Positions 25,451-33,852 of a DNA stretch of 64,000 nt are shown here, one piece after another. The notes under the pieces are model-generated. The model saw nothing but the letters and a program-made list of their open reading frames with translations, ran no database searches and was not told the DNA's origin. The first letter of the stretch is position 1. Every line of letters starts with the position of its first letter. The position numbers and the translations under genes were made by a program. This DNA comes from Pseudarthrobacter sp. W1I19 (GTDB lineage: Bacteria; Actinomycetota; Actinomycetes; Actinomycetales; Micrococcaceae), in contig NZ_JAUSZR010000001.1 in NCBI RefSeq assembly GCF_030817835.1, positions 1,674,001-1,738,000 on the forward strand, read 5' to 3'.

Positions 25451-26929
25451 GTGAGCCAGACGTCAGATTCTTGTCTTGATACGTGGATGGGCCGCGAGGC
25501 CCTCGCCGAGGCCATGATTCCGGTGATCGGCCGGCTGTACCGCGAAAACAACGTGGTCACCAGCATCCATGGCCGGAGCCTGATCAACAAGTCCACCATG
25601 AACATCCTCAAGGCGCACCGCTTCGCCCGCAGGATGAGCAAGGACGAACTGCTGCTGGAGGAAACCGCTCCGCTGCTGAACACCCTGGCCGGGCTGGAGC
25701 TCGGTGCCGCAGCGATCGATATCGCCCGGCTGAACCAGAAGTTCAAGGAGGAGGGCGGCGACGCTACCCTGGAGGAGTTCCTCCGCGAAGAGCTGGCTGA
25801 GATCGTGGGCAAGCATGGCGGCGACGACCGCACCAGCACCGACGTGGTGCTTTACGGCTTTGGCCGCATCGGCCGCCTTCTGGCGCGCCTCCTGATCGAA
25901 AAGGCAGGCGGCGGGCACGGCCTGCGGCTGCGCGCCATCGTGGTCCGCAGGGGCTCCGACAACGACCTGTCCAAGCGCGCCAGCCTGTTGCGCCGCGACT
26001 CGGTCCACGGCTCCTTCGAAGGCACCATCCGCGTGGACGAGGCGGCCAATACCATCACCGCCAACGGCGTCCAGGTACAGGTCATCTACTCGGACAACCC
26101 CGCCACCATCGACTACACCGCTTACGGCATCAACAATGCACTCGTTGTGGACAACACCGGACGCTGGCGTGACGCCGAGGGCCTTTCCCAGCACCTGCAG
26201 AGCAAGGGCGTGGCACGGGTGCTGCTGACTGCCCCGGGCAAGGGTGAGCTGAAGAACATCGTTCATGGCATCAACCACCGCACCATCGAGGACACGGACC
26301 AGATTGTGTCCGCGGCTTCATGCACCACGAACGCCATCACCCCGGTCCTGAAGGCCATCAACGACAAGTTCGGCGTGGTCCACGGCCATGTCGAGACGGT
26401 CCACTCCTTCACCAATGACCAGAACCTCATCGACAACTTCCACAAGGGTGACCGGCGCGGGCGCTCGGCCGCGCTGAACATGGTGATCACCGAGACCGGA
26501 GCAGCCAAGGCTGTGGCCAAGGCCCTGCCCGAACTGCTGGGCAAGCTCACCGGCAGCTCCATCCGCGTCCCCACCCCGGACGTTTCCCTGGCCATCCTGA
26601 ACCTGAGCCTGGAAAACGGGACCACCAAGGACGAGGTCAACGAATACCTCCGGGAGATGTCGCTGCACTCTGACCTGCGCAAGCAGATCGACTACATCGA
26701 CTCGCCTGAGGTTGTTTCCACGGACTTCGTCGGTTCCCGGCGTGCGGGCATCGTGGACGGCCTTGCCACGATCTCGAACGAGAAGAACCTGGTGCTCTAT
26801 GTCTGGTACGACAACGAGTTCGGTTACAGCTGCCAGGTGGTCCGCGTGATGGAAGAGATGGCCGGAGTCAACCCGCCGTCCTTCCCCGCCAAGGAGACGG
26901 CCTCGGCCCTGGCCGCTATCGCCGTCTGA
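25451..26929 (+). CDS. Glyceraldehyde-3-phosphate dehydrogenase, long GapB/GapX type
   Basis: A 492-residue GAPDH. The NAD(P) motif GFGRIGR begins only at residue 136 and catalytic Cys291 is in SAASCTTNAITP, so about 130 helical residues precede the canonical enzyme. That architecture matches Corynebacterium glutamicum GapB, a second GAPDH that prefers gluconeogenic flux; glycolytic GapA is about 335 residues and is not in this window. Translation starts at GTG 25451 after GAGGAAGG. The 250-bp upstream region holds only a small inverted repeat (25411-25424). A 14-bp hairpin follows. Confidence 0.9.
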   Translation: MSQTSDSCLDTWMGREALAEAMIPVIGRLYRENNVVTSIHGRSLINKSTMNILKAHRFARRMSKDELLLEETAPLLNTLAGLELGAAAIDIARLNQKFKEEGGDATLEEFLREELAEIVGKHGGDDRTSTDVVLYGFGRIGRLLARLLIEKAGGGHGLRLRAIVVRRGSDNDLSKRASLLRRDSVHGSFEGTIRVDEAANTITANGVQVQVIYSDNPATIDYTAYGINNALVVDNTGRWRDAEGLSQHLQSKGVARVLLTAPGKGELKNIVHGINHRTIEDTDQIVSAASCTTNAITPVLKAINDKFGVVHGHVETVHSFTNDQNLIDNFHKGDRRGRSAALNMVITETGAAKAVAKALPELLGKLTGSSIRVPTPDVSLAILNLSLENGTTKDEVNEYLREMSLHSDLRKQIDYIDSPEVVSTDFVGSRRAGIVDGLATISNEKNLVLYVWYDNEFGYSCQVVRVMEEMAGVNPPSFPAKETASALAAIAV

Positions 26930-26953
26930 TCCGCTCCACGCCGGCCTCAGGGA

Positions 26954-26987
26954 TTTCCCGGCTGATTCGCTGGAATCAGCCGGGAAA
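26954..26987 (+). terminator. Terminator hairpin after the GAPDH gene
   Basis: A perfect 14-bp stem, TTTCCCGGCTGATT with its complement, around the loop CGCTGG. There is no T-run; it begins 25 bp past the stop. Confidence 0.75.
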
Positions 26988-27005
26988 CGGGACCACACTG
27001 GTGCC

Positions 27006-27215
27006 ATGGATAAAGATTCGACGCTTGAGCACGAGACCACCCTTGAACACGCATTGGACGTGGCCAAGGCCAATCACAAAGAAGCCGTGCGGCTGCTCGA
27101 AGGTGCCCGCGCCGGGCATGCGACCGGCGACGTCAGCGCCGAGCGTGTACGGCAGCTTGAGGGACTCCTGGCCATTGCCGAGGAGGACCTCCGGCGCGTG
27201 ATGCGGGAGCAATAG
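27006..27215 (+). CDS. Small helical hypothetical protein
   Basis: A 69-residue charged, probably all-helical protein (LEHALDVAKANHKEAVRLLE, VRQLEGLLAIAEEDLRRVM). No family is recognised. Codon use matches its neighbours and there is no competing frame on either strand, which supports a real gene. The ATG at 27006 has no good ribosome site. Confidence 0.5.
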   Translation: MDKDSTLEHETTLEHALDVAKANHKEAVRLLEGARAGHATGDVSAERVRQLEGLLAIAEEDLRRVMREQ

Positions 27216-27327
27216 CCGCCCGGTATGACCTCTCACTCGCCCTCCACAGTGTGGATATCTGCAAGGTTGATGGGCGGGTGTCCTAGGCTCGTCTGGTGCA
27301 TAACAGTACTGGACGGGCCGAAGCCCC

Positions 27328-28125
27328 ATGACCGTGAGCTGGTCCGCCTACCGGCGTGCCCGCCGTCGTTCCCGGCAGGCGTGGGCAGTACTGGCCGTGG
27401 CTGCGGTTTCAGCTCTCGCAGCCCTGATCTGGTTCTTTAGCGCAGGCCAGTTCGCCGCAGCCGAGCCGGCCGCGTCCGGGCCCACGGAGGCGCCGGTGTT
27501 TGATCCGGCCTGGATGAAACCCGTAGTACCGGTGCATGCCGTGCCCCGGGGCACCGCACTCTCCGCGCTGGACGGCCTTGCCGTTAAAGGCCGCGCCGCC
27601 AAGGACTCGTACAACCGCGAAGCGTTCGGCCAGGCCTGGCAGGACGTTGACCGGAACGGCTGCGATACACGCAACGACATCCTGCGGCGGGACCTTGCCG
27701 GCGTGCTGTTCGTCGCAGGCTCGAAGTGCCGGGTTGCGGCCGGCTCCTTCCATGAACCCTATACCGGCCAGTTTGTGGACTTCCGGCGCGGCTCGGACAG
27801 CAGCCGTGCAGTCCAGATCGACCACGTGGTCGCTCTGGGGGACGCCTGGCAGAAGGGTGCCCAAGGACTGACTGCGGCGCAGCGGCAGAGCCTGGCCAAC
27901 GATCCGCTGAACCTCATCGCCGCGGACGGCCCGGCGAACCAGCAGAAGAGCGCCGGCGACGCCGCTACCTGGCTGCCGAAAAACACTTCGATCCGCTGCC
28001 ACTACGTGGCGCGCCAGATTTCCGTGAAGGCAGCCTACGGCCTGTGGGTCACGGAAGCGGAAAAGGAAGCCATGAAGCGCGTCCTCGGGTCCTGTCCGGG
28101 CCAGCGGACCGTATCAGCCCGCTAA
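27328..28125 (+). CDS. Membrane-anchored or secreted HNH nuclease, DUF1524 family
   Basis: A 265-residue protein: basic N-terminus (RRARRRSRQ), a transmembrane or signal segment (about residues 18-40), then an extracytoplasmic HNH/DUF1524 domain. The metal-finger elements are QIDHVVALGDAWQKGA (DH plus downstream acid) and NDPLNLIAADGPANQQK; paired cysteines (DRNGCDTRND, GSKCRVAAG and two near the C-terminus) fit an exported protein. Similar secreted nucleases are common in actinobacteria and may serve nutrient scavenging; the role here is inferred. It is convergent with def. Confidence 0.85.
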   Translation: MTVSWSAYRRARRRSRQAWAVLAVAAVSALAALIWFFSAGQFAAAEPAASGPTEAPVFDPAWMKPVVPVHAVPRGTALSALDGLAVKGRAAKDSYNREAFGQAWQDVDRNGCDTRNDILRRDLAGVLFVAGSKCRVAAGSFHEPYTGQFVDFRRGSDSSRAVQIDHVVALGDAWQKGAQGLTAAQRQSLANDPLNLIAADGPANQQKSAGDAATWLPKNTSIRCHYVARQISVKAAYGLWVTEAEKEAMKRVLGSCPGQRTVSAR

Positions 28126-28195
28126 ACCCGGGGCCGCTTTCCTGACCATGTGCCGCGGCGGGCAAAGGCAGCCAGGCGCCGTCCCGCCGTCGGGC

Positions 28196-28768
28196 CTAAT
28201 GTCCGAAGGGGTCCGGGTCCACGCCCGGCATCCACGTCAGCCCGGGAACGCCCCAGCCGCTCTTTTTGGCCTGCTTCAGCGCTTTGCGCGCATAGCGGTC
28301 CATGAGTCGGTTGACGTACAGCTTCCCGTCCAGGTGATCGTACTCATGCTGGATGACCCGGGCGAACCAGCCTGTGGCCTCGAACTTCACCGGCTCGCCG
28401 AAGCCGTCAAAACCCTCTACCCGCGCCCACTCGGCACGCTTGAGCGGATACGCGCCGCCGGGGAAGGACAGGCAGCCCTCTTCCTCCTCGTCGGGATCGG
28501 GGACGGCGCCCGAGATCTTCGACAGCGTGAGCACGGGGTTCACCAGCACCCCGGTGGGAGGAGCGCCGTCGTCGTTGGCGTACTTGTAGACGAAAATCCG
28601 TTTGCCGACCCCCACCTGGGGGGCAGCAAGGCCCACGCCGTTGGCGGCGTCATTTGTTTCGAACATGTCCGCGATCAGGGTGCGCAGTTCGTCGTCGAAG
28701 ACGTCAACTTCGACCGCCCTGCGGTGCAGGACGGGCTCTCCCCAGATGGTGATTGGCAGAACAGTCAT
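28196..28768 (-). CDS. def: Peptide deformylase
   Basis: Metalloenzyme that removes the formyl group from nascent proteins; 190 residues from the chosen start. All three motifs are present: GVGLAAPQVG (from residue 44), EGCLSFP with the metal Cys99, and QHEYDHLDG with metal His141 and His145. The frame is open to 28813, but the ATG at 28768 has GGAGG eight bases upstream and begins MTVLPITIWGEPVLH as usual. A terminator separates it from tRNA-His. Confidence 0.95.
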   Translation of the reverse strand: MTVLPITIWGEPVLHRRAVEVDVFDDELRTLIADMFETNDAANGVGLAAPQVGVGKRIFVYKYANDDGAPPTGVLVNPVLTLSKISGAVPDPDEEEEGCLSFPGGAYPLKRAEWARVEGFDGFGEPVKFEATGWFARVIQHEYDHLDGKLYVNRLMDRYARKALKQAKKSGWGVPGLTWMPGVDPDPFGH

Positions 28769-28817
28769 CTCGCGGTCCTCCGGCGGTATCCAGTGCAGAA
28801 GCAATTGATGCAAAACA

Positions 28818-28853
28818 AAGGAGGCCGCACCGGATATCCGGTGCGGCCTCCTT
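28818..28853 (-). terminator. Intrinsic terminator of tRNA-His
   Basis: A perfect 36-nt palindrome (16-bp stem, 4-nt loop) starting AAGGAGGCCGCACCGG. On the minus strand it is followed by TGTTTTGC and lies 30 nt past the tRNA-His 3' end, before def. Confidence 0.88.
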
Positions 28854-28882
28854 GCTGGACGGCTGCAATACCATCCTGTGAG

Positions 28883-28956
28883 GGTGAGCTACGGGGGTTG
28901 AACCCGCGACCTCCTGGACCACAACCAGGCGCTCTGCCAACTGAGCTAAGCCCACC
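28883..28956 (-). tRNA. tRNA-His (GTG)
   Basis: The minus strand reads a full cloverleaf with acceptor GTGGGCT/AGCTCAC (one G-T pair), anticodon stem CTGG/CCAG around TTGTGGT (anticodon GTG), and T-arm GCGGGTTCAACCCCCGT. The extra G at -1 (28956) opposite discriminator C (28883) is the histidine identity feature. CCA is not encoded. It lies downstream of orn, a common actinobacterial arrangement. Confidence 0.95.
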
Positions 28957-29084
28957 ATGCGCCCTGCAGATCTACCGGCTGACCGGCTCCCTGGGAAGGC
29001 AACTCAAATAGCTTACCTGCTCTTCAGGGGTGCTTCGTCCACTTTTGCCGATTTCACCGAAATTTCCCGTAAACGTGGCGCAGA

Positions 29085-29714
29085 TTACGCTTCCTGCTGC
29101 TGCCCGTCCGGGGAACCGGCAATGCGCTTGGCGATCCGCTGGGCCGTGGCGCTGTCCGGTCCAGGCGCCGGCACGAACACCGCTTCCCGGTAGTAGCGCA
29201 GTTCGTCGATGGAATCTTTGATGTCCCCCAGGGCGCGGTGGCCGCCCTTTTTCGCCGGCGACTGGAAGTAGGCCCTGGCGAACCAGCGGCGGGAGAGTTC
29301 CTTGATGGTGCTGACGTCGATCACGCGGTAGTGCAGGTGTTCCACGACGGCCGGCATGTCGCGGGACAGGAAGACGCGGTCCGTTCCCACCGAGTTTCCG
29401 CCCAGTGGAGCCTTGCGGGGATCCGGCACCCACTTTGAGATGTATTCCATCACTGCCGCTTCGGCCGCGGCCATGGTGGTTCCGTAGGGGAGTTCCTGGA
29501 GCAGGCCGGATTTGGTGTGCATGTCCCGGACGAAATCGTTCATCTGGGCCAGGGCGGCGTCGTCCGGTTTGATCACGACGTCCACGCCGTCGCCGAGGAT
29601 GTTCAGTTCCGAGTCGGTGACCAGTGCGGCAACCTCGATCAGGGCATCGTTTTTGATGTCCAGGCCGGTCATTTCGCAGTCGATCCAGACGATTCGTTCG
29701 TTAGATATAGGCAC
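29085..29714 (-). CDS. orn: Oligoribonuclease
   Basis: DEDDh 3'-5' exoribonuclease that degrades 2-5 nt RNAs and pGpG; 209 residues. Exo I is IVWIDCEMTGLD, Exo II lies around PLGGNSVGTDRVFLSRDMP, and Exo III is KKGGHRALGDIKDSIDEL with the catalytic His and Asp. Translation begins at GTG (29714). tRNA-His lies immediately downstream on the same strand. Confidence 0.95.
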   Translation of the reverse strand: MPISNERIVWIDCEMTGLDIKNDALIEVAALVTDSELNILGDGVDVVIKPDDAALAQMNDFVRDMHTKSGLLQELPYGTTMAAAEAAVMEYISKWVPDPRKAPLGGNSVGTDRVFLSRDMPAVVEHLHYRVIDVSTIKELSRRWFARAYFQSPAKKGGHRALGDIKDSIDELRYYREAVFVPAPGPDSATAQRIAKRIAGSPDGQQQEA

Positions 29715-29868
29715 CGGACCAGCCTACCGTTACACCTCCGGACTGCCTGCCGGTGCTAGGATTTCCGGTACGCGGCGGGACCATTTGCTGTCGTTGTCAC
29801 CCGCCTGTGCCGGCCATGCAGCCCGCTGGGCAGAATCGCGCAAACGCAAGAGATTGGACCATCCTGAG

Positions 29869-31425
29869 ATGACGGCGCCTGTGCCTGCAGCGGGGGAACT
29901 GGCGGCCGCGGACTCTGCTGCAGCAGACGGGGCCGACGTCGATAATCCCCGCTCTCCGCTCCTGGCCGGATTTGTGGGCTCCATGTTTATGCTGATCGGG
30001 TCCCTGGGAGTGGGCTGGCTGGCCCCCGTTTCGGAACTCCGCAGGGTGCCGCTGTTCATCTGGATGCGGGCCGAAGCGGCCGGAGTTGCGCTCTCCATCG
30101 TCCTGCTCGCAGTGGGCGGGATGCTCCTGGTCCGCGCCTGGCTGCGGCTTGGCCAGCGCATCCAGGTCTGGGGAGACCAGGCCCGGCAGGCGACGCTGAT
30201 GGCCGTGGTGGCCTGGGGGCTGCCCATGATGTTCAGCGTCCCGCTGTTCAGCCGGGACGTTTACGCGTACATCGGGCAGGGCCGCCTGATGGTGGAGGGA
30301 TTCAACCCCTACGAGAACGGGATTTCGGCGCTGTCCAACTACTTCCAGTTGGGTGCCGACAAAATGTGGACCGAGGCCCCGGTTCCGTATGGCCAGCTGT
30401 TCCTGTGGATCGAACAGTTTGTGGTGTGGTCCACTAATGTCCAGCCAGAGGCCAGCGTGATGATGTTCCGGCTGGTGTCGCTCGCAGGGGTGGTTCTGTG
30501 CGTGGTCTACGTGCCCAAGCTCGCCGGACTGCACGGAGTGAACCCGAACCGGGCGCTGTGGCTGACGGCTGCCAATCCACTGTTCCTGACCAACTTCATC
30601 GCCAGCGTCCACAACGATGCCCTCATGATCGGGCTGGCGCTGGCCGGCCTTTATTACTCCGCCACCCGCCGTGTTGTCCGTGGCATCGTCCTGGTGACTC
30701 TGTCCATCGCCGTCAAACCCATCACCATAGTGTTCCTGCCCTTCATTGGCCTCCTCTGGGCAGGGAAAAACGCCGGCTGGCTGCGGAAGTTCGCTTATTG
30801 GGGCCTGACGGCAGGACTGAGCCTGGGCATCCTGGTGCTGATGAGCCTGGTCAATGGGTTCGGGTTCGGCTGGATCAACGGGCTTTCCGCCCCGGGCAGC
30901 ATCTTCATCTGGTACGCGCCGGTAGGGCTGATCGGCATGGTGGTGGCTTCGGTGGCCAATGCATTCGGACTGGACGGGTGGGTCCTCGCCGATTGGGTGT
31001 TCGACGCCGGGAAGCTGCTGGCGGTGGGTATCCTGGCCTGGCAGATTTTCCGGGGTGAGCATGACCGCCTCATCCGCCGCCTTACCCTTGGGTTTGCGGC
31101 GATCGTTGTGCTGGCCCCCATGATCCAGTCCTGGTATGTGGTGTGGCTTATTCCGCTGTTCGCCGTGACCGGCATCCGGAACGACTGGCAGGTCAAGGCG
31201 CTGTACTTCGTGGTCTCGTTCTTTATGATCTATGCCATTTCGGACCAGCTGGAGGTCTTCCCGTACCTCCAGACGGCGGACCTGGGGCTGGCTCTTGCCT
31301 TGGCCCGTGTGGCTGCTGCCGTCACTGGACTGCTGTTTGGCCTGTACCTGATTTTCTGGGACCCCCGCACCCGCAGCCTGTTCCGGAAGACCGGCGAACC
31401 GGTCCTCGAGCGTCCGGTCATTTAG
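29869..31425 (+). CDS. Polyprenol-phosphate-mannose-dependent alpha-mannosyltransferase, MptA/MptB-like
   Basis: A 518-residue GT-C glycosyltransferase with about 12 membrane helices. The catalytic-loop acid is in VPLFSRDVYAYIGQGRLMVEG, and NPYENG, the periplasmic APVPYGQLFLWIE and SVHNDALMIGLALAGL segments match MptB, which builds the alpha-1,6-mannan backbone of lipomannan or lipoarabinomannan-type glycolipids. The frame is open far upstream across orn, but that part is shadow; the ATG at 29869 is the first sensible start, with only a weak ribosome site. The stop overlaps that of the convergent AlkD-like gene by 8 bp. Confidence 0.85.
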   Translation: MTAPVPAAGELAAADSAAADGADVDNPRSPLLAGFVGSMFMLIGSLGVGWLAPVSELRRVPLFIWMRAEAAGVALSIVLLAVGGMLLVRAWLRLGQRIQVWGDQARQATLMAVVAWGLPMMFSVPLFSRDVYAYIGQGRLMVEGFNPYENGISALSNYFQLGADKMWTEAPVPYGQLFLWIEQFVVWSTNVQPEASVMMFRLVSLAGVVLCVVYVPKLAGLHGVNPNRALWLTAANPLFLTNFIASVHNDALMIGLALAGLYYSATRRVVRGIVLVTLSIAVKPITIVFLPFIGLLWAGKNAGWLRKFAYWGLTAGLSLGILVLMSLVNGFGFGWINGLSAPGSIFIWYAPVGLIGMVVASVANAFGLDGWVLADWVFDAGKLLAVGILAWQIFRGEHDRLIRRLTLGFAAIVVLAPMIQSWYVVWLIPLFAVTGIRNDWQVKALYFVVSFFMIYAISDQLEVFPYLQTADLGLALALARVAAAVTGLLFGLYLIFWDPRTRSLFRKTGEPVLERPVI

Positions 31426-32101
31426 CCAGGTTCTTCAGCGCTTCCCGGCGGGACAACGGGCTGATGCTGCCTTTGCGGGCTGCCACAAACTCCGCTACCC
31501 AGCCAGGTGCTGTTTTCGCATACTCCCGCAGCGCCCAGCCAATAGCCTTCCGGATAAAGAATTCGGGGTCAGTCAGGTTCACTTCAATGACACGGCGGAG
31601 GAGTTCGGAATCGGTGTTGGCCTTGGCCTTGAGCTGCGCGGTGAGGGAAGCGCGCCTGATCCACAAATCCGGATCGGTGCTCCAGCCCAGGATCACGGCA
31701 GTCAATTCCTGCCGGTGAGCCTGCAGCAGCGTACAAATACGGCCGGCAACACCGTCGGCAAAATCCCACCACGCGCCCTGGCGGATGATTTCCTCGTAGA
31801 CCGGAAGCATCTGCAGATCCGTGGCCACCAGCCTGCCGGCGGTCAGATCGATCGCGGCATACCGTTCCTCACGGAAGGTGGCGGTGCGCCAGAGCTCCAG
31901 GACGGTGGCGCGGACCTGCTCCGCGGAGTCGAAGGGATAGCGGGCGACTGCCCCGGCAGCCAGCCGGCGCACCTCGGGCACCCGGACTCCGAGCGAGGGG
32001 ATGGCGGATTTCATGTATGCCTGCGCCCCGGCCGCCCGGACCGGATCAGCCGTGTCCCGGAGCTGGCTGCGGACAGCCTCAAGGAGATCCCGGTTCACCA
32101 T
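31418..32101 (-). CDS. AlkD-like DNA alkylation repair protein
   Basis: A 227-residue all-helical HEAT-like repeat protein of the AlkC/AlkD family, which excises N3- and N7-alkylpurines. Recognisable segments are YMKSAIPSLGVRVPEVR, FREERYAAIDL, WWDFADGVAGRI, LWIRRASLTAQLK and FIRKAIGWALREYAK. The Asp in WWDFAD is the residue that positions the flipped base in AlkD. It overlaps the end of the mptB-like gene tail to tail and has no operon partner. Confidence 0.88.
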   Translation of the reverse strand: MVNRDLLEAVRSQLRDTADPVRAAGAQAYMKSAIPSLGVRVPEVRRLAAGAVARYPFDSAEQVRATVLELWRTATFREERYAAIDLTAGRLVATDLQMLPVYEEIIRQGAWWDFADGVAGRICTLLQAHRQELTAVILGWSTDPDLWIRRASLTAQLKAKANTDSELLRRVIEVNLTDPEFFIRKAIGWALREYAKTAPGWVAEFVAARKGSISPLSRREALKNLAK

Positions 32102-32176
32102 CCTGCAACTCTAGCCATCGTTTCTGCCGGCGGCGGGCTGTCCTCCGCCCGCAAGGGCAACTTTTCGATACGACGT

Positions 32177-32186
32177 TTAGCGCTAA
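32177..32186. promoter_or_regulatory. LacI-family operator upstream of the aldose epimerase gene
   Basis: TTAGCGCTAA is a perfect palindrome with the central CG typical of LacI-family sites in actinobacteria, 30 bp before the epimerase start. The neighbouring LacI gene (33853-34980) is a candidate, but its own promoter region carries different sequences, so another LacI protein is equally possible. Confidence 0.65.
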
Positions 32187-32215
32187 CAAATGCGACTATT
32201 CGATGGAGGACTCCC

Positions 32216-33118
32216 ATGCCGGGCACCGAGTACAGCATCGCCGGCGGCGACTACACTGCGGTGGTCACCGCGCGGGGAGGAGCCCTTCGGGAACTCCGCC
32301 ACAAGGGGAGGGGCCTGGTGGTGGACTTCGGTGCGGACGGGAAGATTCCCGACTATCGCGGCGTCATCTGCGCGCCATGGCCCAACCGCCTTGCGGACGG
32401 CGCCTACACCTACGCAGGCAAGACGTTCGAGGCAGCCATCAATGAACCTGAGCGGGGTTCTGCCCTGCACGGACTGGCAACGGGCCGCCTCTGGGACGTG
32501 CGGCAAACTTCCCGGGAGGAGGTTGTGCTGGAGTGCCGGGTTGCCGCAGGCGCGGCCTATCCCGGGGAGTTGGACCTTTCCGTCACGTACAAGTTGACTG
32601 ATGACGGGCTGGTCAGCACGGTGCGGGCGGCAAACGTCGGAACCGTACCGGCGCCGTACGGTGTCTGTCCCCACCCCTACCTGGTGGCGGGCCCGTCCGG
32701 ACTGGACGAATGGTTGCTGGAGCTGCCCGCTGCGGAATTCCTTGAAGTGACGGAGGACCGGTTGCTTCCCGTAGGGATGCGCAGCGTTGACGGGCATGAG
32801 TTCGACTTCAGGGCCGCCCGCCGCCTGGGTCCGGTCAAGATCGACCACGCCTTCACCGGCATCAACCGCGGGGCTGACGGGCGGGCACGCGTCCGCGTCC
32901 AGGATCCTGCGGGAACCGGCGTCGAGCTGGAATGGGGCGCCGAATGGCCCTGGGTCCAGATCCACACGGCGGACAAGCCGGGGGGACCGGACCGCCTCGG
33001 CCTGGCGGTAGAGCCGATGACCTGTCCGCCGGACGCGTTCAACTCAGGAACCGACGTGGTCCATCTGCAGCCCGGCCAGGCGCACTGCGCTGAATGGACC
33101 ATCCGGGCCCTTGGCTAG
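32216..33118 (+). CDS. Aldose 1-epimerase family protein
   Basis: A 300-residue galactose-mutarotase-fold protein that interconverts alpha and beta anomers or a related sugar. Substrate and catalytic segments are APWPNRLADGAYTYAG, SALHGLATGRLWDV (catalytic-type His), YGVCPHPYLVAG (second His) and LAVEPMTCPPDAFNSG with the conserved Glu. The ATG at 32216 is behind GGAGG (32205-32209), and a LacI-type operator lies just upstream. Its stop abuts the convergent esterase gene, leaving no room for a terminator. Confidence 0.9.
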   Translation: MPGTEYSIAGGDYTAVVTARGGALRELRHKGRGLVVDFGADGKIPDYRGVICAPWPNRLADGAYTYAGKTFEAAINEPERGSALHGLATGRLWDVRQTSREEVVLECRVAAGAAYPGELDLSVTYKLTDDGLVSTVRAANVGTVPAPYGVCPHPYLVAGPSGLDEWLLELPAAEFLEVTEDRLLPVGMRSVDGHEFDFRAARRLGPVKIDHAFTGINRGADGRARVRVQDPAGTGVELEWGAEWPWVQIHTADKPGGPDRLGLAVEPMTCPPDAFNSGTDVVHLQPGQAHCAEWTIRALG

Positions 33119-33850
33119 CTAGGAAAGCGTCCAGCCTGCGCGCTCCAGCCAGTCGGCGCATAGGGCGGGCCACTGGTCCGCGCCGGCTTGCCCGTCCGCC
33201 AGGCCCAACCCGTGGCGGCCCTCGGGAAAGACGTGGAGTTCGGCGGGCACACCGGCGCTGAGCAGGGCCGCGGTGTAGCCCAGGCTGTGGCTGACTGGCA
33301 CTGCGGCATCGTCCGCCGTATGCCAGACGAATGCGGGCGGCGTTTCCGCGGTCACCTGCTGCTCGGCGGACAGTTCGGCAAGGAGGTCCGCCGACGGCGA
33401 CTCGCCAAGGAGGTTGTCCACCGAACCCTGGTGCACTGCCTGGGTATAGGACACCACCGGATAGCAGAGCACCGTCAGGTCCGGGACTGCCGACGGAACG
33501 TCCAGGTCCGCGCTTCCGGTGGCCACCGCGGTGGAGAGCGTCGCCGCGAGGTGTCCGCCCGCGGAAAACCCGAGTACGCCCACGCGCCGGGGATCCACCG
33601 CCAGTCCGTGCGCACCGCCGCGGATCTGGAGCATTGCCTGCTTTGCATCCTCCAGCGGTGCGGGGTGCCGGTCCGGGGCAACCCGGTAGCGCAGGACGAA
33701 ACCGTGGATGCCCAGGCCGGCCAGCCATTCGGCCACGGGCTCCGCCTCATGGTCTGCCTGGCGGCCATAGCCGCCACCGGGAAGCACCAGGACGGCGGGA
33801 CGCTCTCCCGAGCCCACGCGGGACGGCACCGCTGTCAGTTGCAACGCCAC
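33119..33850 (-). CDS. Alpha/beta hydrolase, BD-FAE/acetylxylan-esterase-like
   Basis: A 243-residue esterase-fold hydrolase: oxyanion loop AVLVLPGGGYGRQADHE, nucleophile Ser in GVLGFSAGGHLAA, acid in FVWHTADDAAVP and base His in FPEGRHGLGLADG. The closest recalled relatives are small carbohydrate esterases. The GTG start (33850) lies 2 bp past the stop of the LacI regulator, so both are cotranscribed. A role in deacylating plant-derived sugars fits the xylose and sugar genes around it but is inference. Confidence 0.85.
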   Translation of the reverse strand: MALQLTAVPSRVGSGERPAVLVLPGGGYGRQADHEAEPVAEWLAGLGIHGFVLRYRVAPDRHPAPLEDAKQAMLQIRGGAHGLAVDPRRVGVLGFSAGGHLAATLSTAVATGSADLDVPSAVPDLTVLCYPVVSYTQAVHQGSVDNLLGESPSADLLAELSAEQQVTAETPPAFVWHTADDAAVPVSHSLGYTAALLSAGVPAELHVFPEGRHGLGLADGQAGADQWPALCADWLERAGWTLS

Positions 33851-33852
33851 GG

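Noticed and set aside
29512..29868. N-terminal extension of the mannosyltransferase over orn
   Set aside because: Antisense to oligoribonuclease and without similarity to MptB; the ATG at 29869 is the family-like start.
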